NCBI GenBank assembly: GCA_014773175.1
Contig: VXCM01005693.1
Location: forward strand, 1 to 64,000
DNA from: Lucifuga dentata
Taxonomy: Eukaryota > Chordata > Actinopteri > Ophidiiformes > Bythitidae
Length of the DNA stretch: 64,000 nt
Direction of reading: 5' to 3'
In this document: piece after piece, positions 24,780 to 59,862 of the stretch
How positions within the stretch are numbered: the first letter of the stretch is position 1
Layout of the letters: every line of letters starts with the position of its first letter
Made by a program: the position numbers and the translations under genes
Notes under the pieces: generated by a model
The model's input: only the letters and a program-made list of their open reading frames with translations
Database searches by the model: none
Told to the model about the DNA's origin: nothing

Positions 24780-25228
24780 GGATAATCCTATCCATCCATT
24801 TTCTGTACCTGTTTGTCCTGTTATGGGGCCTGGAGCCTATCCCAGCAGTCATTGGGCTAGAGGGGGGGAACACCCTGGATAGATTGTTATTCTATTTCAG
24901 GGCTGACACAGAGACAGACAAACTCATTCACACCTACAGGCAATTTAGAGTTTCCAGTTCACCTGACCTGCATGTCTTTGGAGGTGGGAGGAAGCCCACG
25001 CAGACATGGGGAGACCATGCAAACTCCACACAGAAAGGACCCGGTTGGACGCAAACCCGGGACTTTCTTGTTGTGAGGTGACAGTGCTAACCACTGAGCC
25101 ACCNCAGACATGGGGAGACCATGCAAACTCCACACAGAAAGGACCCGGTTGGACGCGAACCCGGGACTTTCTTGTTGTGAGGTGACAGTGCTAACCACTG
25201 AGCCACCGTGCCGCCCGGATAATCCTAT
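24780..25228 (-). mobile_element. tRNA-derived SINE-like insertion with target duplication
   Basis: Flanked by a perfect 12-bp duplication GGATAATCCTAT (24780-24791 and 25217-25228). Read on the minus strand it starts GGCGGCACGGTGGCTCAGTGG and holds a pol III A box (TGGCTCAGTGG, 25195-25205) and B box (GGTTCGCGTCC, 25151-25161). It ends in ATGGATGG-type tail sequence. About 103 bases are duplicated around an N at 25104 with one mismatch, probably an assembly artefact, leaving a true length near 321. It lies in the first cyld intron. Confidence 0.8.
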
Positions 25229-25497
25229 ATTTCTCTGTATTTTCTTGATGCAATTGTTGTGTTCATTGTTGAAGTCCAGCTTCTGTTACCTGTTTGTCTG
25301 GCAAATGATTTGAGCAGTAGAATTGAAAGCCACCCAAATTAATCGTATCTTGATGTTTTTTTTTTTTTAAAGGAATATTACATTTTAATAAAATAAAGTC
25401 ACTGAAAGAAGCATTCAGCATTCAGCCCTTAAAACATGCTTGGATAATTTTTTTTTTAGAGACGTTATGTATTATTCTTGTCTACAGACTACAGGTC

Positions 25498-25538
25498 ATG
25501 CTTGCCTTGATGTTGGACTTCCTGTCTAGCATGCAGCT

Positions 25539-25542
<4 letters not shown>
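25498..25542 (+). CDS. uORF overlapping the cyld start codon
   Basis: A 14-codon frame in the 5' UTR part of the exon that begins at 25488. Its ATG is at 25498, with further in-frame ATGs at 25510 and 25531, and it stops at TGA 25540-25542. The stop overlaps the cyld ATG (25539) as ATGA. Such a layout could allow reinitiation or reduce cyld translation. No function is shown; conservation is not known. Confidence 0.45.
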
Positions 25543-47891
<22,349 letters not shown>

Positions 47892-50035
47892 AATCCCCTC
47901 CCCAACCATTCTCTTCCTACCCCTCCTCAGCCACCCACGTACCCCACCCCCAGGGCAGGAGATTCCCAGAATGACCAAAAAAAAAAAAAAAAANAAAAAA
48001 AAAAAAAAAACAACCTAAAAGAAGAAAGGCTGCAAGTAGGGGTGGTGTCCAGAGTTAACCCTCTCCACCCCACCTCTCCATGTCTGTCCATCTCAAGGTG
48101 GAGAGACGGAAGAGAAGCCTATCTGCACTGTGCATTAGTTGAAGTATTGTGTTCTTCATTTTGTCCGTAGTAGCTTCCCCGTGTCTCTCAGCTGAGCATT
48201 GGTGGTGGATGATGACGCAACGATAGACCCAATGAAGATTCACTCCATATTAAGGGAGGAAGAAGAAAGGACGGGAGGGTTTGTTACATCGCTGCAGCTT
48301 TCAAAATAAGCTGAGCTACTGGGACGACCTTGGCCACCTCACCGGCCTTCAGAAAAGGGGAGTCTGGCTATTTTTAATCATTGTATAAGATGGGAGCTTT
48401 CCATAACACCACATTTAGGAAGTAATGCAGTGCTCAAACCCTTTCAGCCTGTGTGTCCTGTTCTAAAAGCTTGTGTAAAGTCATAGTAGCATAGAACTCT
48501 CCAGTAACATCGACAGTATAGATGTCAACCTACTGTGCTGTTGCATTAAGACCAGAGTATATTGCTCATTGTGAACTGGTTTGCACGTTTCCCCATCACG
48601 CTGAGTAAATGTCTCTAGAATATATGTTTTAAAGAAACCAACAATGCACAGATGTAGCCATTGTAAAAGTCTCACATTTTAATGCATACTTGCTAAACCA
48701 ATGTTGCACAGTTTGCTTTATCTACAAGTGGACCTATCAGGAAACATTTATTTTTTGCATTTTTTTTTTTTTTTTTTTNTTTTTTTTTTTTTTTTTTGCC
48801 CACTGAGTTTTGCCTGACAGAAAATCTGGAAATCGTGACGAGTTTTGCTTTACAGAAAATCTGGTTCTCTGTAGCCTTGGCTAAAGAAAGTTCTGCATTA
48901 CTAATGTTTAGTAGATGTCTGATGAATGCATGAAGGCAGACTTATACAATGGCTCCTGCTGTAAAGCTCTCCATGCATTCACAGGGTCAGTGAGGCAAAA
49001 TACTGGAAGCGTCTGGCTGATTCTTTTTAAAGTAATAGTGTGATGTGAAGAATCTCACACGCTGCGTTCTGTTTTTCTTTGTGTGCTGATCTAAATTATA
49101 TTTTATGTTTACAAAGCCTTTGCTTCACCCAACATGGCAGGTCTGATTTCCCATGGGTGAAGACGAGCAAGTATTTACCCCTCGCTGCCTTTCATGAACA
49201 TGTGACTCGCAATTTCCAGCCATGCGTCAGATAACTTAATTTTTTTGATCAAATACTATTTATTATATTCTAATCACATTACAAACTCATACTTCCCCTT
49301 GTTAGAAACTGAAACGGGGGTTGATTATATGGTACTCCTTGTCCTCTTTCACTGTATATTGAAAATACTGCAGTTTACGCTGTCATAGCAACTACTGAAT
49401 GTTAACAATAGCGACACATTGACCTGTGTAGTTGGGAAATGAAGAGGCACAAGGCTGGTAACCTTGGGGCACCATATATATGTATTAAAATATTAAAAAA
49501 ATATACTTGATCCTTGATTCCATCAAATGCCAGTTTTGAAATATATTAAAAATTAAAATGAACTCTATACCAATCATACCTTATTTAAGGATTTAAAGTA
49601 GTAGTTGACTTTTTTATATCACATAAAATAGGATTAAAAAGCCAAACTGTTAATGTTGGCATCAACATTAACAGTTTTATTTTCCATAAATCACACATTT
49701 ATTGATTTGGTTGTGAGTACAAAATTTATGTGTAAGAGTGTTTTATAATTGAGGCCCCTGATGATGGCTCCTGGTTTAATCCGTGACCATCTCCAGTATC
49801 ACAGGGATTCTGATAGGTGGCCTTTGTGAGTGAACTTTTCTGCACTGCTGAAGTTTAATGCTTGTCACTGACTGGAGGATGTCCTCTGTGAGAGAACACC
49901 AGACTCAGATCACAGGATGGGACTTTGACTTTTTGTTGCATCTGTACAGTATAGACATATGTAACAGATGGAAATTAATGTCAGTGATGTTCCTGTAAAT
50001 GTTAACAAAATAAAGCCCGTTTTGAAGGGTGCGCA
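47892..50035 (+). other. cyld: cyld 3' UTR
   Basis: About 2.1 kb without an open frame of interest between the cyld stop and a canonical poly(A) signal. It includes an A-tract with N at 47994 and a T-tract with N at 48779, both of uncertain length. The exact cleavage site is inferred. Confidence 0.65.
50009..50014 (+). terminator. cyld: cyld polyadenylation signal AATAAA
   Basis: AATAAA followed about 25 bases later by a GTGTCGTG-type GU-rich stretch. It is the best poly(A) signal downstream of the cyld stop. Confidence 0.65.
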
Positions 50036-51189
50036 ACGTGTCGTGAGTCATGAGAATGCTGGAGGTACAGTAATGAGTAAAGGTGAGGTTTTATGATGGA
50101 GAAGGTGGGGCTGTTGTGGATTTGCTTTAGAGGGGTAAACTAGACTGGACAAAGAATGATAATGTGCAAGTTAGCGCTTTAGTCAACATGATGGTCCACT
50201 GAGAGTGTGCATACAACACACAAGCTGCAAAGACTGACAAATGCAGCTCGAGGTGGATAGACCTATACTTGGAAAGTTTGCGAACTTTTGTGTATACAGT
50301 GTCACAGCTCTTGTCCTTTTATGTGATGCAGTGAGTGTTTACCTTGACTTTTTCTGATGGATGATGAGGAGGCAGCATGAGATTCTTCATGATGAAACAC
50401 TCGTAGGATGGTTTCTTAAAATTAAAAGTTGGCCTGCTGTTTAAAGATGCATGCCACTTAATCACAATTTTTTGGGTTTGAATTTAGGAGATCAGGTACT
50501 ATCAATTTAAAAACTTGTTACACCAACATATATATATATATATTTTTTTTTTGTTGTATTTTATGCTAAATATGTATCAGAATAAGTATTTAAAAACTAA
50601 TTTCAGATGTAGGACAGTGGTGCTCCAATAGTAATGGTGCAGTGTCATTGATTCATTAGTTAAGAAAGGCCTTTCTAGTCATTCATATTCTATAAATGAA
50701 CAGAGGCAAAAATACCAATAAAGCGAACACATTCTAAGTCAAACAACTGTTTATATGCCACTGGTAAATTGTCAAATGTATATTGATAATGTGACAATAA
50801 CTTCCTTTCAGGTAAGTAATTTTATTCAGTAAGCCATGGCAGCCAAGAAGTGAGGTTATATTAAGTGGCTGTCTTTATAGAAAAAAGTTCTTTTCATTGT
50901 TATGTGGCAGGACAGGACTTTTAAGTATTTCCAACACTTTGATGGCTATAAAAATTTCACTTCAATTGTCATTACAAAATATAATACACAAAGTCTCACG
51001 TTTTTAATGTCTTTGTCCAGCATCTCACAATACAAAGTATAAGAATTAAGTGGGTCTTCTTTATTCTCCAAAGTGTCTGAAAAGCATGGAGGCCCAAATT
51101 CCTGCCCTGTGGAATGCCTGTTCAATGCATTGTTGAAGTATCGACCAAATATATTCTTAAACACTTCTTTCTTGTACACTTGAGGCACA
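50036..51189. other. noncoding stretch downstream of cyld
   Basis: No gene recognised; an AT-rich stretch with a short (TA)n run near 50530. Confidence 0.6.
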
Positions 51190-51191
51190 TT

Positions 51192-51777
51192 TTACAGGAC
51201 CATACCACCCATTTTACATGTTTGAGCCTAATACATTAAATTCTCATACACTGACAATCATTTCCCAAATCAAGCTACTGGAATGATGAGTGAAAAATGT
51301 TTTTCCTACCTTCCAGACCACCATTGGTGTTTCAATTCATTCTGGTAAACTATTAAAATTAACTTGATACTTGAAATGTTCTTGGGCTAGATAATCCATT
51401 ATTGTGAACAAGACGTATATTCAGGTTTCTTTTGAAGTTTCGTAATTTTAGCGTTTAAGTGCAATTAAAAGCATGGAGTGAATGTATGTCTCCATTGGGG
51501 AATATAGTCCCAAAAGAAGACCTGCGTTTATCAAAAAATTTTAACAACTGTGATTTCATAAGGCTGCGTAACTATTAGCAGGCGAAACATTGATTTTTAA
51601 GGTGGGTGTATCGCTTGAATATTTGATTTTGAAAATTTAAGAGATTTTGCAAAATATCAGGAAAGCTGAAATACACAGTAGTTTTATCCTTTGGGAAATG
51701 ATTGTCAGTAATCTTACACGTATGAAAATCAAATATATTAGGCTCAAACATGCAAAGTGGGTGGTATGGTCCTTTAA
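51192..51777. mobile_element. TTAA-MITE, copy (subfamily A)
   Basis: Left flank TTAC, right flank TTAA (51774-51777). Ends AGGACCATACCACCC and GGGTGGTATGGTCCT. The interior carries GGAATATAGTCCCAAAAG and GGTGGGTGTATCGCTTGAAT. Same orientation as the copy at 27650. Confidence 0.88.
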
Positions 51778-52429
51778 ATCCCAGTAAACTCTGGCTTTGT
51801 GGTGTATTTTTAAATGTAAGGAGAAAGACCCAACAGTATTATTAGGATCAAGCCCACATTAGCCCCTGAAACAGTGATCATTGTCTGTAAACACATTACA
51901 GCAACAATATGATCACAATATTATTCTCCAGGAGGATAAGAAAGATTAAGGATCATCTGTTTTGATCATTTTAGTCTTCTATCTGTCCTATATATTCAGA
52001 TTAAGTCTCGATCCTGTGACCCAATTCCCCTACAACCTTTAAACTGTTGTAGTGTTGTCATTTTATCTCTGGCAACAGGAAACTCGCAATAATTAACACA
52101 TTTTCTCTATTTCCTTATATGTATTTAATAAGAATGCACACCAAATTGCTGTTACTTAAACTTTGTATGAGGAAAAGGTTAGGGACCATCAATAAAGTAC
52201 AGTCCACAAAAAAACATAGGGGACCTAAGTGTGTTTTCTATAACATGTTACAGTTATATTAATGAACTCAAATTTAAAAAAAAAATATTAAAATAACATA
52301 GTAAATTATAAAAGAAAATAGTGTTAATATTTTGAATGAAGCAAATGTTTTGCACAATCAAACTCTTTGAGTGTGTGTTGGTGTGTGTGTGTGTGTGAGC
52401 GTGTTTGTGTATGACACAGAAATAGCAAG

Positions 52430-52464
<35 letters not shown>

Positions 52465-55400
52465 CTACCTTTCCCTTGACTAAAAATGTCCCTACCAATG
52501 CTCAAGCCAAACCTACGCCCTTGCATGTATTATAAATGCATTTCCCCCTCAGGAACCGTATTCCACACCGTACCCCGTTTAGTTTTTAGTCAAACTTGAA
52601 ACCAGCTTAGCAAGCTGACTTCAGAAGTGCCAGATAAGTATTTGTCAACATAGCAGCTGGCACACAATGCCCTCTTGTAGCTTTATGCCACAGCATATGC
52701 CAGCCGCTCGTAGCGTGTGGTAATTTAGCCGGGGCTGGTTCTACAGGAACAGATGGGCTCAAGTATTGTTATTCTCACTCCAGCTCAGGGCCCCTGGGGG
52801 GAATCACTAAATAAAATCAAAGCAGATGGACCTCTCTGGGCTAGGCTGTGTTTATGATAAACAGCTAGTACAACCAGTGTCCATCTAACACCTTAACCCC
52901 ACCCGCCAAGCAAAAAAAACAGGAAACAGAGTTGAAGCGTACCTGCACAGAGGTTCAACTTTCCATCTCCCAAACATCAAACAAACCCAAACAGACAGGA
53001 AGAAAGCAAGAACGTTCTGACCGGATCCATCCTGCTGCAGAGTCACCAAAACATGTCCCGTCTTACCCCCTCGACCTTAAACTGTAAAATTCTCTCACAA
53101 CACAAACTCAGCCATTCTCACTATTATTTTGATGCCGCTTTGGAAATATTAGCCAAACGTCTGACTTCTGTGTTCTTTCTCTGTAATGCAATAAAGGACT
53201 GTTTTGTTCTTTGCCAAGATTGCATTGCTGTGGTTCTCACATGCACTCACATGGACGGAGGCCTTGGAAAATCCACGGTCATAGTATGGCCATAGTAGTA
53301 AACACCGTCTCATATGGTAATATGGTGTTCTCTGTTGTTATGCATGGATGCAGAACAGTTCTCACTTAGCATTGAACTCCTACTTATTTTCATTCCCGTG
53401 GGAAAAGACAGCAGCAAACAAAGAAGTCCTATCACTTCAGAAGGAAGGTAAATGTTTTAGGCCACTCAGACAACAGGAAAGCAGTGATTTCCGGCACTCA
53501 AGATGAAAAAGAGTCAAGCAAGAAGAGTTTTAAGTCAATCAGTCCTAACCCAATATACCACTTAGGTGTTGTTTTAACTCCATCATGATAACCTGTTTTA
53601 TTGAGTGTCTTCAAAGGTCAGTTTCTGATGAAGTCAAAGTAGTGTAATCAACCTAAATGTTTATAGCCCAAAGTATTAACTCAACAGTTATTCAATCACT
53701 TGAAGCTGTCTTGAAATCTGTTTTTTTTTTTTTTTTTNTTTTTTTTTTTTTTTTGTTTTTTTTTTCAGGCTTCACCACACATTATTTTTCATCATTATCC
53801 AGATCTGTGTTCTTTTCTTGGACAAATGCCCTTCCAAAATTGCACTCAGTCAGATATTTAGTCTAACTATCTATTAAATTCATCAGCAGACAAACACTTG
53901 TGCCTCTGACTGGAATGTTATCAGAACTTAAAATGAGCATTAAAAAAAAATCTCTTATTTTTCTTGCTTTTTAAAATTAGAGAGTGCACTGAGTCTACAG
54001 TAGAGCCAAGAGATTTTCTTAGCTTTTCCCCCAATACAATATATGCAATTTGAAGTAAATTCATGTTTAATTAATTAAACATTATTTTCAAGAAGAAATT
54101 ATTCAGTTTGCATTTATACATTTAAACACTTTCCTTCATTCTTTTCTTCTAGCAACACAAATTCTAAAGATTTTCATTGTCTTTGGATGCTGTAAAATTG
54201 ATATAATGCCAACATTTTGCTGCAGTATATGGTTTATCAGTGGGAATCGCTTTGATCCATTTAAACTACATTATAATCCTACAGTTTTTACACATCTGAG
54301 TAACACACAAGTCCTTCTCAGAGATTTTCAGAAAGGACCCTGGCCGCTCGGATGAAGAATTAATTGCCTCTAAAGCAACTGCTACCAGATGTTGTTGCTC
54401 CTAAGAGCCAGGTGTGGATAAATTGCATATGCAGAATGTGTGTAAAATATTTAAAGTCGTATCTTTCACTTAAGGTGTGAAGTGTTTTTATTGCCCATCA
54501 CTGCTTTGAATATGGCAAGAGGAAAGGCCGGCGGCCCCCCTGGGCCCGCCATACTGGAGCTCAGCACCTGTGGTGTTAAGACTACGGGTGCTGAGGCTGG
54601 GAATGAGACTTGGCATGACAGTGTGTCATGTTGGGGCTGGTGTGTGTGTGTGTGTGTGTGGTAGGTGGGTGAAAGGNCATCCACCTGTTCGCCCTCTAAT
54701 TCCCTCCTGGCTGCCACCTTTAACACTGCATTATTTACAGGTGCTCACTGGATAGAGACGCAAGCTGCTGTCTGCTTTAAATATGGATGGTCTGTGTGCG
54801 TGCGTGCATCTGTATGTGTGTGAAATAGAGTCAGACCATGTCCACACTAATTCAAATCAAATGTCCTTGCACACAAATCTTGTGTTTTCCACCACAGAAA
54901 CCATAAAAAAAAAAAAAAAAAAAANAAAAAAAAAAAAAAAAAAATCTCAGTCCAGTGTGGATGAACATAAAACTGCTGGCATTCTGTCGTCGTGTCACCA
55001 GGAAACAAGAGCTTTTTGAACATTCTCATCTTGGCAGCTTGGCAACCAATCACAAACACGGCTGATATACTTCTAATAAGCAAACCTTCTCCTCTCTCTA
55101 TGATCACTTACTTAGTGATTCAGTAGAGCCAATCACAAATCAAACATGTATGGTTATTGATACAATTTACTTTCTTATCAAAAATAAATAAGGATAGCCT
55201 TGGTTATCTATGAGCTGATGATCAAATCACTCAGAAATAAAATGCTGTGTTTATGAGAAAAGTTATGTTGTGTAATTATCCATACTGAAACACAAAATAA
55301 GGGATCATAAGCACGTGCAAACCAGAATTTTGCCCTGTTAAGTCCATGTGAGCTGTTGATCAAAAAGGTTTATCCATTCAGCCTCATCCTCCATATCACA

Positions 55401-57186
55401 GGGTTTGATGTTTGCCAACTACAGTTTAAAAGGGAGAAGAAGAACATACCTGCATCACTAAAGTGAATTTAATAAAAATGTTTGCTGAAGTAAACTTGAT
55501 ACCATTTTTTTTTTTGTTTTTACATTTTACACTTTTCCAGGCTGATCACGCTCCCATCTCTTATGTTTAGTACCAGCCTCTGAATTAAGCTCTCTGAGGC
55601 AGAACACGCTGCTACTTATACATTATTTGAAGATTTACAGAGGGGAAACTGTACTAAAACCCACAGGGCCTTTAAGTATTTATTGTGTGGCTAATCACAC
55701 ATACATTTACAAGCATGTAAATGTATATATTATGCATTTACAGGCATGTAAAAATGCATGTATTTAACTACATGTGCTTGTGTGTGCATGTTGTTCCTCT
55801 CTACTCTTATGGCCACAATTAGAACATGTACACAATAGGAAGTGGTTCAGCTGTAACATGTTGGCATCCACATGATCCAAACTACAAAAACACAATAAAG
55901 ACTGCATTTTTTTTTTTTTTTTTTTTNTTTTTTTTTTTTTTTTTTTGTGGTGAGTCAGTGGAAACAGTCATTCATGCTTTCCAGGGCTTCAAACCTCTTT
56001 AGTCTTTAAACTTGTGATCACAGATATTATTTTGCAAATAATTACCAGTTGTATTGGATAATTTATTCATTGTTACAAGACATAAAGTTCCCAGTTACAA
56101 CAATCTTTAAAATAACACTAAAAATCTGCAGCTTTTTATATAGATAAATGTCTAGAGCAGGGGTACTCAAATACAAATCTTAAAGGTCCACAAAGAAAAT
56201 TTTCAATAAGACAAAGATCCGTTTATTAAAGTCAGTCAAGCCNTTAAAGGTCCACAAAGAAAATTTTCAATAAGACAAAGATCCGTTTATTAAAGTCAGT
56301 CAAGCCAGGGTCGGATTGTTTTGTGCGGAGCGACCGTGAAAAGTCCCGCCTCTCCCGATGGCCAATCCAACATGAGTCAAGCTAACTGATGACGAAACTA
56401 GCTGCGATGTCAACTCTCAATGAGCCCAACGCCGTGTCAACCCATCGTTGTCGTGGAGATGATGAGGCGCTGAATGTGATTGGACCAAACCAAAGCGGAG
56501 TAGACATTCTCACACAGTGGAGCAGTCGAACATTTGGAGCGCTGCTTGCAGTGGAGAAAGAAGATAATTTTGTCTCTTTATGTCGCAGCGATGTCTCGCA
56601 GATAATACAAATAATACATATGAAAAGTATAATTTGCTGAGTCCAGAGACAGTTGTGGTTCGGTCTGGATCCTGCTGCTCTAGCGAAACCCATGAGGTTC
56701 ATTGGCAAACTTCACAGATAAGAAAGCATTGAGGGAAAATTAAGCCACACTAGCGACTCCTACTGGCTGGTTTGGGTCTCTTTGCAGTGTGATGCAGTTA
56801 GGAAAGTAAACGAGNGCGACTCCTACTGGCTGGTTTGGGTCTCTTTGCAGTGTGATGCAGTTAGGAAAGTAAACGAGCAGCTAGCCTGACTCCGTGCGCT
56901 AGAGAAGACACGTGGCTGTCTACACTCCAGGCCAGCAGAAGGAGTTAGCAACTCATGGGAAAAAATTCCAAATTGGAAAAAAAATTGAAAAATAAAAAAG
57001 AACAGTATCCAAGGCATAAAATATTCTTAAGTAGGATTACAACTCATTTAAAAAGTTCTATCATTCCTCATGTTTATGCTTTTCTTTGGCTATGTATTTA
57101 CAGTGATGCAATTATCTAACGCAAACTAAATAATGCTATGAACAGATAATGAGTAAAAGATAGTTTAAGAATTTTGTCAAACTTCT
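51778..57186. other. noncoding stretch with microsatellites and assembly joins
   Basis: No gene recognised. Contains (TG)n at 52371-52398 followed by (CA)n at 52432-52459, (TG)n at 54641-54660, homopolymer tracts with N at 53738, 54925 and 55927, a lone N at 54677, and two N-centred direct duplications (N 56243 and N 56815). A segment starting CAGGGGTACTCAAATAC near 56159 resembles a hAT-type repeat end. About 52610-52880 looks unlike repeat sequence and may be a conserved noncoding element. Confidence 0.5.
52371..52459. repeat. inverted pair of (TG)n and (CA)n microsatellites
   Basis: A TG run and a CA run 33 bases apart, self-complementary, able to pair as a hairpin. Confidence 0.85.
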
Positions 57187-57775
57187 TTAAAGGACCATAC
57201 TGGTGATTTTTGCATGCTTAGGCCAAATAAATACTACCTGCAAACATGTTACATTAACTGGCCATAATTTCCAAAACATAAAACCTTACTGTATTTCAGT
57301 TGTCCTGCTATTGTGCCGAATTCTCTAATTTAAAAATAAATAAATAAATAAATAAATGTTCAGGTGATACACCCACCTTAAAATTCAATATTTCACCTGC
57401 TAACACATACATCCAAATGTTGAAGGGTTGGTTGTTTTACTGTAATTTCTCGGTAAAAACATTCATCTTTTCCGGAGTCTCTATTCCTTGGCAGAGATGT
57501 ACATTTTCTGCTGTACAGCTCTGCATTGGAATGGTTAAATAAAGTTACTTTGACAAAAAAACTGAATAAACTTTGTGTTCATTGTGATGGATTACTTATC
57601 TCAAGCATATTTCAACTCTCTACAAGTTGATTTTTTATAGCGTACTGACAGTCTGGAAGGTAGGAAAAAGAATTCTATTATTTGCTGCTCCAGTAGTATG
57701 TTTTGGGAAATGGATGTTAGTAAAGTATACGGGTTGTATGTATTGAGTACAAACATGAAATACCACCAAAAAAAG
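57187..57775. mobile_element. TTAA-MITE, diverged old copy
   Basis: TTAA at 57187-57190 then AGGACCATACTGGTGATTTT. Family landmarks follow (CCAAAACATAAAAC, GTGATACACCCACC, CCAGTAGTATGTTTTGGGAA). The right end is degraded (ATACCACCAAAAAAAG). It holds an (AAAT)n run near 57334. Confidence 0.75.
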
Positions 57776-59862
57776 TTAAGGAACCCTTTTAGTTTGGGAA
57801 GGATCTTTTCAATGGCAAGGAGAGGCAGAAATTCAATGAAAGGAACAGTTTTGAAAATTAAATTTGTGACCTTATATGGGACAGTCTCTTATTCCACCCT
57901 GACATCCTCCTGTCCTTCATACTATAAAACCCGAGACCAAGGTATCATGCAGTACACTGAATCCAATATACTTATATGGAAATATCAATTTCAGTTAAAA
58001 GAACAGGAGAAATGCACTAGTATGAGGACAGTACATTAAGAAATTGGTGTATGACACACAGTAATTTTTGTTTTTTGGATTATGAGCTCTTTAATGACTT
58101 ATGTACTGTAATAAGGACGAAATGACCTGCATCAGTGTCCTTTCTGAATCCCCTACACAATTTCTCCAGGCAAACTAAGCATAATAATCAGACTAATGAT
58201 ATACTCTGTTTTCAAAGGGATGTACAGTTATCTAAAGCAAGGAGCCAAGTGGCTGAGAGTAACTAAATCAGCCTGAAGGGCATGTCTTATTCTCAAAATA
58301 AAGTTGTGGGAGGATTTATTTTTTCAGCTTTTTCTAAGAGGAATCCACCCACTTTATAGACAAAGGAATCGGGTGGATCACATGCGTATAAAGTCATACT
58401 CTGGGCTTTATTTAGTAATTAGCATGTTAGCTTTTCAGCTTTGTGACATAATTATAATTGATTATATTTGTGCTGTGATATTATGTGTTATTCTGTCACT
58501 CACTCCCTTTTTACAGAATCCCTCCCCACTCCTGTGCCCCAGATTGTGTCTGTGCAGCCTGCTGCATGGACTAGGTGCACCCTGCACAGATAGATGCATA
58601 AACACTGCTTGTACCCAAACAAAGGCATCAAGCAGGCATTTCATTACACCATTGTGTGATATGGCAGGCAGCTACTGTGAATGTATTTATTAGTTTGCGA
58701 TACATGCCTTTTCCTGTTGTTCCCGGGGCAGTGGATAATGCTGGTTTTGTTCATGGCCCAGTGTGAGCGGCACCTCGGCTGCCAGCTGTCAGGGCTGATA
58801 CTGTCTCATTTGGATTCCCAGCCTGCCTGCTGAATGGCTAATTAGATTTGCCATTTTCAATCCACTGATTGCTATACATAGTGGGACAAAGGAACTGACA
58901 GCATGTTGTATTCAAGTCCAACTGTAACAATTAATAACTATGGTAATTAACATGCGTGTTGGGCAGCATTGATTATGACATTACCTGAAGAACGGATGGC
59001 CTGGCCCATGCCATTTCATTAAGGAGCACAGATATAGATTGTTATTAATAAACTGCTCTCTACAGCTGAGAGGAGGTTATTAATTACACAAATTAGCGGG
59101 TGCAAGGGTAATCAAGTTAAAGCAGTTTCGTTCACAATAACTGATCTAATTTTTACTGACCATTCCCTTTGGTTCGTGTCACATGCCCCCGTGTGAAGAG
59201 AAATCACCTCATTAACAAAAGTTTAATCCTAATCATAGTTCTTGGTCTGACTGGCTTTAAGGTCATATCTGAATGTCTGAATGTCATCTGAAATTGATTG
59301 GTGGTAAATTGAATCAATGTCATGTTTAGAGAAAACAATAACAATTAATGGATGGGGCTGAGGTTGCCTTAAACAAACAGGTTTATTGGGAAGTGTAGGA
59401 AGGACAGTGTGTATGTGCGTGTGTGTGTGTGTGTAGAGGGAGGTTGGGCTTGGTCTGCCACTTTCATAATTTATTATGTCCACAGTAAGAGAAATGTCAG
59501 GATCCCGAGCAATTAGTGGCAGCTGCAAGGACCTGTTGGGTGGTGGNGGGGGGTGTCTGCTCTAGAAAAGATGGAGATGAAGCAGAAACTAATATAGTGA
59601 GACCAAATTAACTCTAGTAATGAGCTGTAAATTTATAAACCTGTGGAACATATACTATAATTCAAAAACAGTACAGCTACTAGTCCTACTGCCTGCACTG
59701 CTGGTGACATTTAAAAACAGAGGAAGCTGTGTTACATTCCATACGTGTCATAAACAAGGCAAGTATCCATGCAGATGCCCAATGAAAGTGTCAGCAGAAT
59801 GATGTACTAATACACAAATGGAAGCTAAACCATCATAAATCTACATGACTATCACACAGGCA
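57776..59862. other. noncoding stretch, possible conserved regulatory DNA
   Basis: No gene recognised. About 58700-59210 is repeat-free, non-coding and dense in homeodomain-type ATTA/TAAT motifs (for example GGCTAATTAGATTTG and TTATTAATTACACAAATTAG), as in vertebrate developmental enhancers. This is inference only. (GT)n lies near 59420-59436 and an N at 59547. Confidence 0.4.

Noticed and set aside
25105..25216. tRNA gene, because of good A and B boxes
   Set aside because: No cloverleaf; the boxes belong to a SINE-like element with a 12-bp target duplication.
54507..54720. GC-rich segment near 54520-54600 as a CpG island or exon
   Set aside because: Too short, no splice sites in a consistent frame, next to a TG microsatellite and an N.
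57698..58039. 113-codon plus-strand frame
   Set aside because: Its first part lies in the decayed end of a TTAA-MITE and the rest shows no domain.
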